Of a stretch of DNA of 64,000 nt, positions 35,005-48,600 are shown piece by piece. The position numbers were made by a program, and so were the translations under genes. Where the stretch lies: contig NC_079883.1 in the NCBI RefSeq assembly GCF_029227915.1, positions 25,854,001-25,918,000 on the forward strand, read 5' to 3'. Position 1 is the first letter of the stretch, and each line of letters opens with the position of its first letter. The notes below the pieces were generated by a model. The model was given only the letters and a program-made list of their open reading frames with translations, searched no databases and had not been told where the DNA came from. Source of the stretch: Hydractinia symbiolongicarpus (lineage: Eukaryota > Cnidaria > Hydrozoa > Anthoathecata > Hydractiniidae).

Positions 35005-36358
35005 TATATTTTCTAAATAGTTTTAATCAAACTGTAACGTGGAAAAAGTTTCATCAATTTTGTAACCAAACTTTAGATTTATAATATTTTGTCCATTTTT
35101 TCATTTTTCCAGTTTTCTCCGTGTCTTTATAATTCGAGTTCAACAAATACAGTTTAAGAATTAGTCCCTACACACACATCGCTAGACGCAGTGTGAAACT
35201 CTCAAAGAGGATGAGTAAAATCAAAGTTCTCAGGAAAGAAAACCAGGCTTTCCGGGAAGAGAACATAACGACAGGTAGTTGAGTAATGTTTAGCAGCCTC
35301 AATCCTCACAAAAAAACGCAACAGGCCTAGCATCCGGGTTGGATGTTCAGTTTATCTAAACGAAATTGAATATTAACATTGCTGTCTCAAAAGAAAAGCC
35401 TCCCACAGAAAACTTGCTTCCGTGTTTGGACAGAAGTGGAATTTTATTCTTTTAATAAAAAAATTGCGTAAATAGAACCATAGGTGTAGAAGATTCCTGG
35501 GAACAAGCCTGGCTGTGACTTATACTGTTTCAGGTGTAATGCCATAGGGTCCAAAACTATTTTAATTGAAGCTACCCTGTCAGAAACAACTCATCATATC
35601 CAAAATATAATTATTTTTGGGAGGATCAAATTTCGTGCTCGCCAAATTTGTTGATTCGCAAAAAATAAATGGTGGTAAACTTTTGGAACTACTACAAAGC
35701 TATCGTCAAAATCAAGATTTCTGCCTCTTGTTTTCTAAGTCGAAGTATTGGAATATTTTCAGCCTAAACGCTTGCTTGCCCACTCTAACTTTGAACCCAG
35801 GCTCTTCAGCTGCACAAAAAACCGTTAGACTCTGGGTTTGAGATTGGACCTACAAAACACGGTAAAACGAAACAAAACTTGCAACTTCGTTCCCAGGGTC
35901 TGTTGTCTCGGTGAGTTAAATAAGGACAAGTATAAATCCCTTTGCAATCTACTAAAAACGTATATAGGTCCCTTTTTCATGCAGTCAATGTAAAAGTTTG
36001 AGACATATTATCATATTAACTCTTGTGAGGAAATTCAAAAGAAAATACATTCTTGAAAAGAGTAAAATGTTTCAGAAAAATGCGATTAAGTTTTCTATAT
36101 TAAATTAAGACTAGAGTGATTTCAGGAAGAGTAAACATATTAAACGACTATTTTATTTATAGCAAAAAAAGCAGACGACCTCCCCAGCGTCTATATTCGC
36201 GACCTTTATTAAACAGAATTGGAACTCTTTTTTTTATGAGTAAATTTGAGATGAGAGTTATTGAAACCTTGTTTAAGATGACGGTATTTTCATAAAAAAT
36301 TGAGAAAATTTTCATATTTTTCCAAAAAAATTGAAAATATTTCAGATTTTAAATGTAA
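35005..36358. repeat. 1.35-kb tandem duplication, copy 2
   Basis: This is the second unit, 1353 bp downstream of the first, ending at TTTTAAATGTAA. The same short coiled-coil-like frame starts at 35211. Neither copy joins to recognisable downstream exons. The head-to-tail arrangement and low divergence point to a recent duplication or an assembly artefact. Confidence 0.93.
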
Positions 36359-36437
36359 CGCCACGAAAGAAAAACAAATTATTTCTATTCTCATGTTGAA
36401 TTTTTGATGCATTTCGAAAAAAAAAACATGATAAGCC

Positions 36438-36552
36438 CAACCTCATTCCCAGGGCATTTTGCCTTGTTGATAAGTTGATATAAGCGGCGAAAAGTTATTG
36501 GCCACTCCCGTAATAATGGCTCATGGGCCATAGGACCCTGGGGAAGAGGCTG
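36438..36552. mobile_element. Foldback MITE, 'CAACCTCG..CCCAGG' family, copy 4
   Basis: It opens CAACCTCATTCCCAGGGCAT and closes ACCCTGGGGAAGAGGCTGT. The interior has a second palindrome (AATGGCTCATGGGCCAT). It lies directly beyond the tandem duplication. Confidence 0.6.
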
Positions 36553-39500
36553 TGATAAGCCATAAATTTTGTAAAAAAAACATTGAGGAGATTTAAGAAA
36601 GTTGTTAAAAATTCTTCCTTTGCTGGATGTTTGGAGACTTTTCAAAATTATGAATTGAGGACTTTTGAGGAACTACGTGGCAACTCTCTAAACTGTTGTC
36701 ACCCCTTCTTTGCAAAGGACGCAGTTTTGCGTCTATGATTCTTCCTTTGTTTTAGTTTGCTACGAATTGCGTACGTCAAGAGCGTCAAAACATAAACTTT
36801 GTGGAATACACCTGCTGCAATTAAGACTGTGTTCACCGTGGCGGATAAAGGTCGAATTTTATACCTAGGCTGTTCACTCGATATTACCATATTTCAAAAA
36901 AACGAGGCAAATTTCAATTTTCTTCTTATTTTAATGCGGCTCAAAACTTACTCTAATTATGTTGTGGATTGACTACAACATCAATTTACAATGTAAAAGA
37001 ATCGGTTTCATCAGCATCATCTTCAACGTGCTTAGAAGTATTTCCCATGCATCTTTTATAAAAGAATTTATTTCGAACTTATGTAATCTGTAGACGTAAT
37101 GCTGCAGACATCAAAAAATATTTTTTGGACCTTAGGGTAGATTAGAGCTGCTTGCTGAAGTTACATTTCAAACTTCGAACGAAAAACGTTTTTCTCAAAT
37201 GCAACATAAAACATTGGCTGAGAGAAAAATAGAAGGAAAGGGAAAAGAAGAAGAAACCTAAAATAAACAAAAACAAAACAAAAAATGGAAATAATGATAA
37301 AAAAAAAGATAAAAAAATATAGAAAAAAAATTGTTGCTTTTTTTCCCTTTAATTCAGAACGGTAATGATTAAATTTTCCTCTAAATATTTGTGCGGGCTT
37401 GAGTTAATGATATGACGGTAATTTATCCCCTCTTATTATTACTGCGACATGCCCAAAATAATTATTTTTTCAGCCGCACTAAATGTAACGTAAAATAAGT
37501 TACTAATTACTTTAAAACTTATTTTTCTAGCAATCGCCATACAAAGCTCACACACACACGCATACTTTCCCCTCTTGGTTTGATCGACGCAAAAAAAAAA
37601 CTATAGCATCCCTCTGATATCATACTCATCTAATGTGACAGGGCAGGTGATATTTTATATGCTTAAAAAATAAGAGAGAACCTAGTTGTCAATGAAGCCA
37701 TCCATATAAAAACATATTCTCTAATTTGCGTTATTTTTTATATGCATTTTTGTTTCAGTAATTTAGTGATCATTAATTTCCTACAATAAGGAACTCTTCA
37801 TAGACCAGATTATTGAAAAAGAAATGTTAATTCTCTAAAACAATTCTGAAGTATAATCCAATATTTTCAAAATAACCATAGTTCTAAGTGGCCATTTAAA
37901 CCTGAAATTCTTGATCTTTCATGAGAGACCAAATTTTCCTAAAATCTTATCATATTTTCATACTTCCTGTTATTTCTTATTGGACACCCTGGTACTGGAT
38001 AGGGTGTCTGTTCGCACGAAACTGAGCCTATCCGGATATGCGAAACGGAATAATACCGATAATTCCGTTGCGATGCAAAAAGTGAAATGATTCCGTCCGA
38101 TATGCAGTCGTATCGTGTGAAGCATCGAAACAAAATGGCGACAATAACAGATAAAGAAACGCGTAAATTTTCATTCCAAGTAGCAGGTGACCTTTTTAAG
38201 TCAGTTTTTCTGGCTTGCCTGTACACATTTTGAAAAAAATTGACACGGTTAACAGAAGAAATTTACGAAGAATACACATATTAGAAAAATATCAAAATTC
38301 TTATCAGGCTGGCCATCATTCTTTTTTCTCTTACACCAAACACCTATTGTTTTAACATGAAATCCCAACTTGATATTAAAATTTGGGTAAAATTTCTCAT
38401 AAGAATTTGCACACATTAACAGACCCAATAACACTTTGGATTTTGGCACATTCAAATTTTCGTTGCAAAAAAAATCAAAAAAATCAGTGTATAAATTTTA
38501 AAGCCTTTTATTTGTTCTGTGAGACCGAACTGTCCATTTGCTAAAATTTACTCTTCCATTGCGTTTTTAGTTTTAATATAAATCTGTCGTAGTTACTATT
38601 GAAAACGAAATTATTATACAAGAAACCAGATTTTATCGCTATTTCCTGGAAAATGGATTACGTTAAGCTGATTAATTTTTGCGAATTTTATCTATATTTT
38701 CGAAAAGATCAAATGAAGAAAATAAATCTTTCCGAAATTATTAAAAATTTAAGTTTTTTTTTCGCTTAAATCAACTTCGAGACTTTTTTAAAAAACTAGT
38801 TTATCTCGGTAGATTTTCTCTGCGATAAGAGCAAGTTCAATTAAAGACCAGCTCATCTCATTAACAGGCCTAGAATGTATAAATATTGCGAAAAATTGCT
38901 AGATTTGTGAAAATAATTCTTAGCAAATATAACCTGAAAAATGTTCATTCGTCAAAATTAATCCCCCAAATTTTTTATTTGTTTGGACCTCGCGAAAGTA
39001 AGTTTTCGTGAAAATTAATCAACTAAAAGTAAATATCCTTAAGTGCAAGAAAATCCGACCTACGTCTTAACAAACAGAAACATATTTTAAATATCAAGAA
39101 AATTGAATTCCAAACTTCACGTTTGAGCTTGACATTATAGGTACGTCAATATTAACTGAAATATAATGCGTGAAAGACAAACAAATCTGACAGACGAAAG
39201 CTGACATGAACGTTTTTCACATGCCTGGAACTTACACTATGTTGTTGGAACAGCGTGGTTGGTAGACTTATGTGTATGCTCAAAGATCGGATGCGTGGAT
39301 AATGTCACGTGATATAGATCCAGATGATAACACAGAAAGTGACAAAGAAAAACATTAAAAAAATTAATTTTTTTAATTTTTACACAAGAAATATATATGC
39401 AACAAATGAACAACAAAAACATGTTAGGATGTAAAACAACTTTTCTGATAAAACATGACAACAATCCATGGAAAAACAAAAGTTGTGGAAATGTTTGAAA
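36553..39500. other. Intergenic DNA downstream of the Nova-type gene
   Basis: No gene is recognised. There is an A-rich tract at 37255-37330 and a small inverted pair (GGACACCCT...AGGGTGTCT) near 37981-38010. Several open frames of 60-110 codons lack conservation-type features. AATAAA on the minus strand at about 39515 is a possible polyadenylation signal for the Nova-type gene. Confidence 0.5.
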
Positions 39501-39949
39501 GTCTACAAATGTACTTTTATTAACAGCAGGTTGATGTTGTTGTGGTGGTGCTTTGGTGACCAAAACGTCCTGGCATGATAATGATGATGATTATCGGAGT
39601 AATGACGTGAAAACTGGACGGCATAAAATGACGATGATTTGTCAGTCGTGTTATTTGGACAGCGTCGATGGTCAAGTCTTTGACACCAATATAACGTCAC
39701 CAAAGCATGTGACGGCAACATGTGACGATGAAAATGTTAGCATGGACTGAAAGTTATAAACTGTCTTTTTTGACGAAAAAAATATAAAAAATGGAACTGT
39801 CATTATAAAAAAAAATATGAACCACGTTTCAGCAAATAAAACTTGTAAAAAATACTTTGCTAAAATGCGTTTGCTAAAGAAATATGCAACTTTGTGGCAA
39901 TCAAACGGTACACATTGCCATAAAATTGCCGGGGAAAAACAAAGAAAAA

Positions 39950-41374
39950 TTAACGCCTTTGTAAGCCACTAGCCAATTCATTTTCGGCTTGCATAATTTT
40001 CTGATTAATAAGGAAGTATGCAATTTGAGTTTGATTCAAGTCTCCTTGGATTGTCAGAATCCTGTCGGTGGTACCGGGAGCAAAGTCATTTTTAGAGGAA
40101 AACTGTATCTTTGCACCGCTGAACTGGATAAACTCATGGACTGTTTTCCCCTGCTTTCCTAAAATTGCGCCAACCAATATATCAGGAATCTCCATCTGTA
40201 TAGTAACCGTGGTTTTAATGCTGCTAATTACACTGCCAGCGTTTTGCGTGAGACCAGCCAGACTAGCTATTTGCTGGGAAGATCCCAGATTGCCAAGTGC
40301 ACCGAGGGAGGAGTTTCCTCCAAGACCCAACTGCGATCCAAGTCCTGATTGTTGCAAGGCTGCAAGTGGGTTTTGTGAGAGTGCTGCTAATAGATTTTGG
40401 TTGTTGTTGTGACCATGTTGTTGAATACTGCCAAGCATGGAACCCAGGGCAGACAAATTTCCTTGAATGCCACTGTCCATATTGCCGTAATTGCCAAGAC
40501 CGTTTGCACTGCCAGAATAGGTCAGGTTCTTGTTAGACATATTTTCTGAATCGGTTGCAATTTTTATTATGACAAGTCTTGCTGCTTCCATTCGCTGCTC
40601 TGTGTTTCCCGATATGGTAATGATACGTTCACCGTGAACTTTCGCTTCGTCTCGTCCCGTGATCATGATTTTCGCTTTGGTTTCTTCTTGCATGCTTTTG
40701 ATCGTAGCGCCACCTCGGCCAATGACCAAACCGGCTGTCATGTTAGGTACAACTATTTTGACTTTCTGACCGCGTTCTTCATCTCGCTGATGTCGGTGGC
40801 TGCCACCACCACCCTCGTGTGCGTCTACGTGCACTTTGTCGACGATGTAATTATTCATGTCCACGATCTGATTAACTTCGCCAGTAATAATCACAATTCT
40901 CTCTTCTGTACCAGGATAGAACTCCCCACTCGGTGAAAGTCGGATTGTCGCACCGAAACGGCTCTGAATATCGGCGATATTCGCTCCACCTTTACCGATG
41001 ATGGCACCAGCAGCATAATTAGGAACGAGCATTTTTAACAGCGGAACTGATTCTATGATGACAAAAAACGGAAATTAACTTACAGAAACTTGTAATTTAG
41101 AACATAATGAAAAGAACATATGGACATAGCAACAACACCTAATGGATATAACTAATATTTTATATTGTCAATATAATGTTATTATGGAGTCATGTGACAA
41201 CTAAAAACTTCCTCGACCGCTGCACAAAACAAACTTTCACTCACCACCATTATTATGGGAATTCTTTCGTTTTGATTGTCTACCTTTGGATTCGTTATCA
41301 TCATGGTCAGCCATGTAGGGTCTCTTTCTAGAATAGTTTTCTTCTGCTGCGTACTCATCCATTTCAAATTTCAT
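39950..41374 (-). CDS. NOVA: Nova-type RNA-binding protein with three KH domains
   Basis: There are two coding exons: 41245-41374 (start) and 39950-41052, joined in phase (G|GAA) to 410 residues. The first exon encodes an acidic/basic leader with NLS-like clusters (SRKRPYMADH, GRQSKRKN). KH1 (about 46-115) has GKGG, KH2 (141-208) has GRGG, and KH3 (326-396) has GKQG. A long Gln/Asn/Leu/Gly/Ser-rich spacer lies between KH2 and KH3, as in Nova proteins. The KH1 core YAAGAIIGKGG followed by FYPGTEERIVIITG matches animal Nova closely. Nova regulates alternative splicing through YCAY elements in the nucleus; target specificity here is inferred. The last intron splits only the leader, so all KH domains sit in one exon. 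PCBP-like KH proteins are the alternative but fit less well. Confidence 0.93.
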
Positions 41375-41400
41375 TAGCAAAGTACTCAAAGTTGTTTCTA

Positions 41401-44400
41401 TACTAAAAACAAACCACAGTATGAGTTTGGACTTTTCTCACACACCACTCAAAAGGAGAGTTTCTATATATACATACACGTCCTTCAGTATGTCAACAAA
41501 TATGTATGAACAGAAATGATTAACTCAATGAAAGTAAACACTGCAGTTGGCCTCGGCGGTTTTTAAGACAACAAGAAACACAAAAGTTTTAAAACAGTAT
41601 CACTAAAGCATCTCAGGTAACATAAGTAAAACATTTTTACAGAGCACGCGTCCTAAAATCTTTTATAGCATGTATATATACAATTATTAGAGGCAAGGTC
41701 CAACATGTTTGTAAAGAGAAAGTGTCCCCTAGCAGAAACAAGAACAGTCTCACTACGAGCAACTACACAGGGTGAAGACATTTCGAAAAACTATCATGTG
41801 TTCAGTCAAAAAAAAATTGGACTGGTGCCACGCAATAAACGTTGAGGTCATTGTGTACTTATGCTCTCATTAACATCCAACCACTTTATTTTATTTTTTA
41901 ATGTTTTTGTAATAGAGCAAGTTATTATCTAATAATTAATAATAATTAATAATAATTAATAAGCACTAACACCCAAATAGATATAGTTTCTATTCACCTA
42001 ATGGGTTGAATATAATTGCTTTCCGTTAAAGATCAATTTCGATATTTTAAGAACTAACACAATAATAATCATATCAAAATAAAGAACTCCTTCATATAGG
42101 TTTCTTATCACATTTACCATGGTTTTGAGCCTTGTTGCTTAACTTTCCAAAATTTTACCTAGATGGTAGAAATTTGGTGAAATCTAAATTTGTTGTACAT
42201 AAAGTTGATTTTTTCATTTTTAAATCGTTCAAGGCATTACTTTTTTGCCATATCAATCATAAACTTACATCAAATAAAAAGTCAGTGGTCAACCCTATTT
42301 TCTTACCAATCAGTAATTTTAAAACAGACAAATAGTATATAAAAAAGAATTTAATTTTGCAGATTTTTGTCAAAAGTGCTAATACACTAATTTACATTAA
42401 GAGTTCTTCTCTTAAGGTAGGTTTGACCCAAATCTCTGCTTCAGCCATTAGCCCTTAACAACTCGATTGCTTATAGAGAAGTGTGTGTTACTTGTAAAAT
42501 GTAAAGAACGAAACAATGCCAAAAGACAGTAAAAAATATAAAATATAACATGAAATAAATAGAATTACAAAGGCTGACCCTATTACATCATATTTAGATA
42601 AATTACGTACTTTCGCTTTCAAGTCTAGGAGCATATATAAGGTCTATTTTTGGTACTAAAACTCTAACTAACAGAAAAGGCAGACAAAACACATTAGAGC
42701 AGTTCACCATTAATAACTTTTCTAATAAATCTATTAATGATCATTGTAATAATTCATTGAACACAAAATAAACCTAAATATCTGTTATCTATATCTCAGA
42801 TTTTTTTTTTTGCTCGTCAAGTTTTCTTAATGGAGTGTGGTTTGAGCAAAAAGAAACAAATATGGTGATGTGTGAAGTAGCTATTATCTACTCCGGGGCA
42901 AGTTGGTTAATACTATAAACATTTCATAAAATAGGCTTTAGAAGTACTCTCAATTATGTCAGAGAATGACATGATGATGGAACTGAGAAGTTTTTTCTTG
43001 TCCCTGCAAAAGCCTTTTGTATAATAACTCTATTTAACTACTAAAATCCTCATGACACTACATGCAAAGGAAAAATTGTCTACTAATTTCACCTGACGCA
43101 AGCCAATTTTTAGCAAGTTTTTTTCAAGAGAAGTGTTGCCAATGTTATAAACTTGACAGGGTCAACATCACCAAACTTGTTATATAGTTTAGATAATTAC
43201 AGAATTGGTGAAAATCACTAATTTTACGTACTGCTCCTAATAAGTAAAATCTAATGAACACCTAATTAAGCCTGTTCCACAAAAACATAATCTTGCATCA
43301 ATTAAATTAAGATAAAGTCAAAAGTACATTCTCTGAGATAAATAAGGATTCGTTTGTTCTAAAAAAAAAATTCTCTCAGAGACGTCAATAAACAACTATT
43401 TTGTAATGCATCTAAATTTGGCTACAGGAATCCTAATTTGGGTGGATAACGACAATTCTTTTTCTGCATTCTTAAAACTGCATAAAGGTTGAATCACTTA
43501 CTCATTTTGTCACGCATAACATTGTTTGGCATTATTTTTAACCCCTCCCCACTCACATAAAACTAAAATGACTAAAAGCTCTAGTGCATACTTTTAGCTT
43601 ACAGAACCTGGCTTCACTCACGAAAGTCAATCAATATTTTAGCTTAGTTGTGATCAGGTTAAACAAGGCACTGAAAAAATTGATTTAACCTTCAATTAAA
43701 TGTACATCCTTAGATAGCGTTTTTCCATGACTGATATATGCTTACTTCTATACAGTTTAACTTAGAGTTACAAGACAGTGTTTAAACAAAATCTATGAGG
43801 AATCAGCAATTCCGTTGTGTTTGTGTAAATAGTTCAAAGGAATAGGAAGATAAAAATGAAAAGATTGGCTAGCAACATCTTTAAACATGACAGCACAATA
43901 ACGAAACAAGCAGCTACAAATATTCAAACCTAGTTCATGTCACGAACGCTACAACAACCAGATATATTCAATATAACGTGAATTCACGACTTTATATTAA
44001 GGCCTAAATGCAAACACGAACACGTGAATTCAGACAAACTGTCTACATACTTCTGCATGAACACACTATTCAAAATTTAACTTCATCATTCTATACCACC
44101 TGTAGAGACAAATTATCGCACTTCTGCCCGGGGGTAACTTATGTTGTATTATTAAAGAATTTAATATTGTTGCTTCACGTGCAATCCATTTTAATTTAAC
44201 AAAATGTGAATTAATTATAAAGTTATAAAGTTATATACCGTAATGACATTTAAATAAAACGGAATATAATATCTTTTCTCTTGTGTTTCAGAAATGTCAC
44301 CCTATACAATTAAACAGAACGAGAGTCGTATGCAATCACGCGGAAGACCGGACCAGAGATGATATGTTCCAAAACAGAAAAAAATAGTCAGATATTGTAT

Positions 44401-45600
44401 ATCCCAAAATTATATACATAAGAATTAAATAAGATAAGAAAATTGTATAATGTAATTAACGAACATGTTTTTTCTTTGTATTCTTGATACCTTGTACAAC
44501 GGTTAATCTGTTTATCGACTTTGCAGAAATGCAAATATAAGGCATGAACCACAACTACTACCATCTGATCTCCCCCCTGTGGCAAGAATTCCAATCCAAA
44601 TATAGGAAGGTAGCTAGCTATACCTTCTGCTCCCAGTCTAATTTTTTTGTAGTAACATAGCTGATATTTATTAGAACCTTAAGTTAGAAAGCAAAGTTTT
44701 TTAAGAGAAATAGCCCTAGCCTATTTCTCTTAAGAAACTTTAGACGAATTGTTTTTCTAGCTAACTTTTGATTGTACATTCATGTAGAAGCAAAAAACAG
44801 TATGGTGTATGTATGATGTATGGGAATCTGCCACAGTCCGGTCAAAATGCAGTCTGCCATGACCCCCTAAAAGGCTAATTTGAATATTCAAAGTAATTTT
44901 GCTAAGCCTTTAATTAGCTAGACTTGTTTTTGAGTGTTTATGTTTTTTAAAAAAAGCCCTTCTCTAACAACCGTGTGGCAGGCAAAAAGATGTGGTAGCT
45001 TGCTGAAGAAAGGTCTTTTTTAGCCCATTTCAGCCTACGGAAACATTGTTGAGGCATTAAACTGTTATGGAATGTAGATGAATATTTTCTGATTGACATA
45101 TATATTCATATAAAGTCGTAATGATACCTTTGTGAAAAGAAACAAACTAAAAAAACACCTTACTTCACCTAGCACACACATCTTTTCGCCTGCCTGCCAC
45201 GCAATTGTTAAATCACAAATCGTAAACATTAAAAAAAGTCTATGAAACCAGCAATCAAACCGCCTCATGTATTCTAATAAGGGTTTCAGATGTATATCAC
45301 TTTTAAAGGGGAAGTTAACTAAAACACTATTTTTGATATTTTATAGAAAAAAAGTCAACAACATTAAAATATTTAGTTTTGTTTCATAGGAAAAATCAAA
45401 AACCTCATGTTTTTTTTGAAAATTTCAATCAAAATCTTGACCCGTCTAAAAGAAAAAAAAAAGCTGGATCAAGCACGGTATACGTGTTCCCTTAAAGAAA
45501 AAACTACAAGGTTGACATAGTCTGTATAAAAACGAATTCCAGTCATTTTCTCAATCTATATTCGATGATTGTGCTTTTATCAAGTTAAGGAGATTATTTT
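41401..45600. other. Long non-coding stretch between Nova-type gene and AP4S1
   Basis: No coding exon is recognised over about 4.2 kb. It probably contains the 5' non-coding exons and promoter of the Nova-type gene (an acceptor-like TTTTTAG lies just upstream of its ATG) and of AP4S1. An AATAATT microsatellite lies at 41930-41960 and a striking hairpin at 44693-44741. Confidence 0.5.
44693..44741. other. 21-bp near-perfect hairpin
   Basis: The left arm (44693-44713, AAAGTTTTTTAAGAGAAATA...) and the right arm (44721-44741) pair at 20 of 21 positions. The remaining position is a G-U wobble if transcribed on the plus strand. The loop is CCCTAGC. The stem is about one turn short of a typical animal pre-miRNA, so it may equally be a palindromic mobile fragment. 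Confidence 0.75.
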
Positions 45601-45636
45601 TTAGTTTTAATTTTGTTTTTCACTTTATAGATAAAG

Positions 45637-48600
45637 ATGTTAAAATTTATATTAATTGTTAATAAACAAGGTCAAACAAGGTTTTCAAACTATTATGATA
45701 GTTCTGAACATGATGAACGAGCTTGGATGGAAGCAGAAATTGTACGAAAATGTTTAAGCAGGAACGAAAGACAGGTATAAACGTAGTAATGTAAATGTTA
45801 TATGTATATAAATGCTTTTTATGAACTGCGGAGAGCTGAGGTTGCAGATTTTGCTTTATATCATAATACCTGAATACATCTCTCTGTCTGTTACACAAAA
45901 TAGCAGCTTCTTTGATCTTGCTGTGTAGTCTTAGAAAAAAACGGCGTTTGATTTATTTTATTTTATATCATAATATTTCATTTGTTTTTTATTTATTAAT
46001 TACAAAGAATATATGGTTAATATTATTTTAAACATAAAACTGTTATTAAAGACAAAAAACAAAATTTAAAAAAATGGTAAAATTTATAGTGTGTAATGTA
46101 GTGTGCTTTATGATGAATGTGGTAATGGCCATTTTTAAAGTTTGTGGATTGTTTTTTAACTTTTTTGTTTTCCAAAAGATTTGTATTGTGCTTTTTGTAT
46201 GTTTTGCATGTTAAGATAAAATTTGTCACCTTTTCTAGCTGTATAGATCTTAAAGAAGCCCTTACAAAAAAACTGCATAATGTTTTTATGTAATAAAAAC
46301 AATCTTACATATCCTAAAAACAACATTTTATTATGTCCAAATTTGATCCCAAAAAAGCATAATTACATTAATGGTTGACACCATTTTTGAACAAAAGCCA
46401 ACTTAGTTCGCACATATTTTGTTGATTTGTGACGTCAGACGGCGTACATAGCTCAGCCAGGACTTGTGAGGATGCACTTTTCTTGATCTTCCAAAAGAGA
46501 TTATAATTTATTGTGAGGTTTGAGCAATGAGAAAGACACGTTAAATTCCAGTAGAACAACATTATTGTGGAAAAATTAATTTTTTAGCAATTTAACAACA
46601 TTTAAAGTTTCATTTTTAAGTCTAGCAAATTAAATAAAGCACCTGTTGTCTATACAAAAATAGAACACAAGAAAAATTTCATAATAAAGTTAAATACACA
46701 TAATGCTTATTTTTAACTAATAACTCATGTCTAAAACTCTAAAACTATATTTATAACGATGAAACATTATTTTATTTTAAAAAGAATAATTATTTCCAAA
46801 TATGATAAATAAAATTACTCTTAGACAATCATGGGAGGCACAGTTTAGCATTTCCTTGATTTGTTAATTCAGAATGTTTACATCCTTACAGACTTATGTC
46901 ACACAGGTTAGTATGTTATCGAGGAGAAAGTCCTAATCAACACTGTCATGGTGATGACCATAGGACTACCTTGACCTTAAATATCTCGAAACCAAAGCTC
47001 CAAAATATAAAAAAAATTAACACATTTTATATTTGCACTATAGTGAACATTTTTAGCGCAACTTGTTATCAAACCAATTTTAAGATTTTGGCTACAAATG
47101 TAGATTTTGAGCTGACTTAGCTATTGCTGTTGCTGTTTTTATAAAGTTTTCTATTCAGTTTGATATAAGATCTGATTATCCTAGCCAAAATTATTTATTT
47201 TATGTTTGGGTTGTGGCTATCTAGCTAGATGCTTATTTACATCTGACTAAAAAGTGAAATAGGCATATGTAGTTTGGCTACACCAGAATTCCTAATCAAT
47301 AATTCTTATGCTAAATTCTATAAGGTATATATATAGCTACACCTTTTATTACTGTCATGAAAACCTATTCTACAAAATAAAGTTGCTGAGTGATTATTTT
47401 ATGAATGAAATTAATAAAGTTTGGTCATTATGGGATAACTTTAATTAGCATGACACACAATTCACACTCACAATTGTACTAACTCGCAGCATGTTAATTT
47501 CTTCCTCATTCTCAAACAAACATTGATATGGAAAGTGATAGTTCTGTCGGCCAATTAGTAGATATACTTTTGACACTTCAAAAGTGTTAAAATGATAATC
47601 TTTAACAGTTTTATTAGGAAATACTTATGGAGAAAGAGCAAAATAAATAAATCACAAAACGATGATTAGTCAACCAAGCAACCTCAACCTGTAAACTGAT
47701 TCCAGCTTGCAGGGTGTGGTTTATAGTTTTGATATCTGTGATTTTTTTACAATCGGTATTATTTATTTAGTGAATATTTTACAATCGGGTGTATTATATG
47801 ATTATCATATTTCCTTTTTTCATTTGCAAGTTTTATTAAAATAAGCGAATATATATGAATTGCCAAATTTTTGAATATCCACATTTATTTTTATGTTTTT
47901 TTTATCATGCTGATGTTTGATTAAACTGGAATTTCATTCCAATTTTTGTTTTATAGTGCTCTTTCCTTGAATACCGCAACTTCAAAATTGTATTCCGCAA
48001 GTATGCATCTTTATTTTTCATCATTGGAATAGATGAAACTGAGGTATAACGCATTATACTGTTAACTAAAATATAAACATTCATAATATTTTATTCACCA
48101 AGTTCATCGTTAACAAAATGAATCACAAAAAACTTTTTTGATTCACAAATTGAAATTGTTAATTTCAACCAAAAAGAAAGGCAATTGTTAGAAAAACAGA
48201 AAGGCATTACTATAATTACATATTGATTTTCAGACTTAATCTTAAAGATTTTATGACATAATTCCTATGGTATAAACTCATATTTTTTGCAAGGTATTCA
48301 ATCAGTCTGTTATAAACTAGAAATTTCAAATAAAATTTCAAAAAGTCAGGAATATGGTCAAAATTTTCAGAAAATCACATGTACCTTGTAATGTCACGTG
48401 CTATACCTTTTTGCTAAACTAGCATTTTTGCATTATAAGAAAACATGTTTAAAGTGATCAGAAAGCAGTTTGATAAGTGAGAAATTTTGCATCTTTTGGC
48501 GAAGCGGACACCCTGTCTTGTCAATTCGATTGCTGTAATATTTTGGAATTTAAGGGCTACCGAATATTAAACGATAAGTTTTTTTTTTCTTTTTTATGTG

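Noticed and set aside
39237..39750. His-rich frames on both strands downstream of the Nova-type gene
   Set aside because: They lie in the probable 3' UTR, overlap each other on opposite strands and have no recognisable domain.
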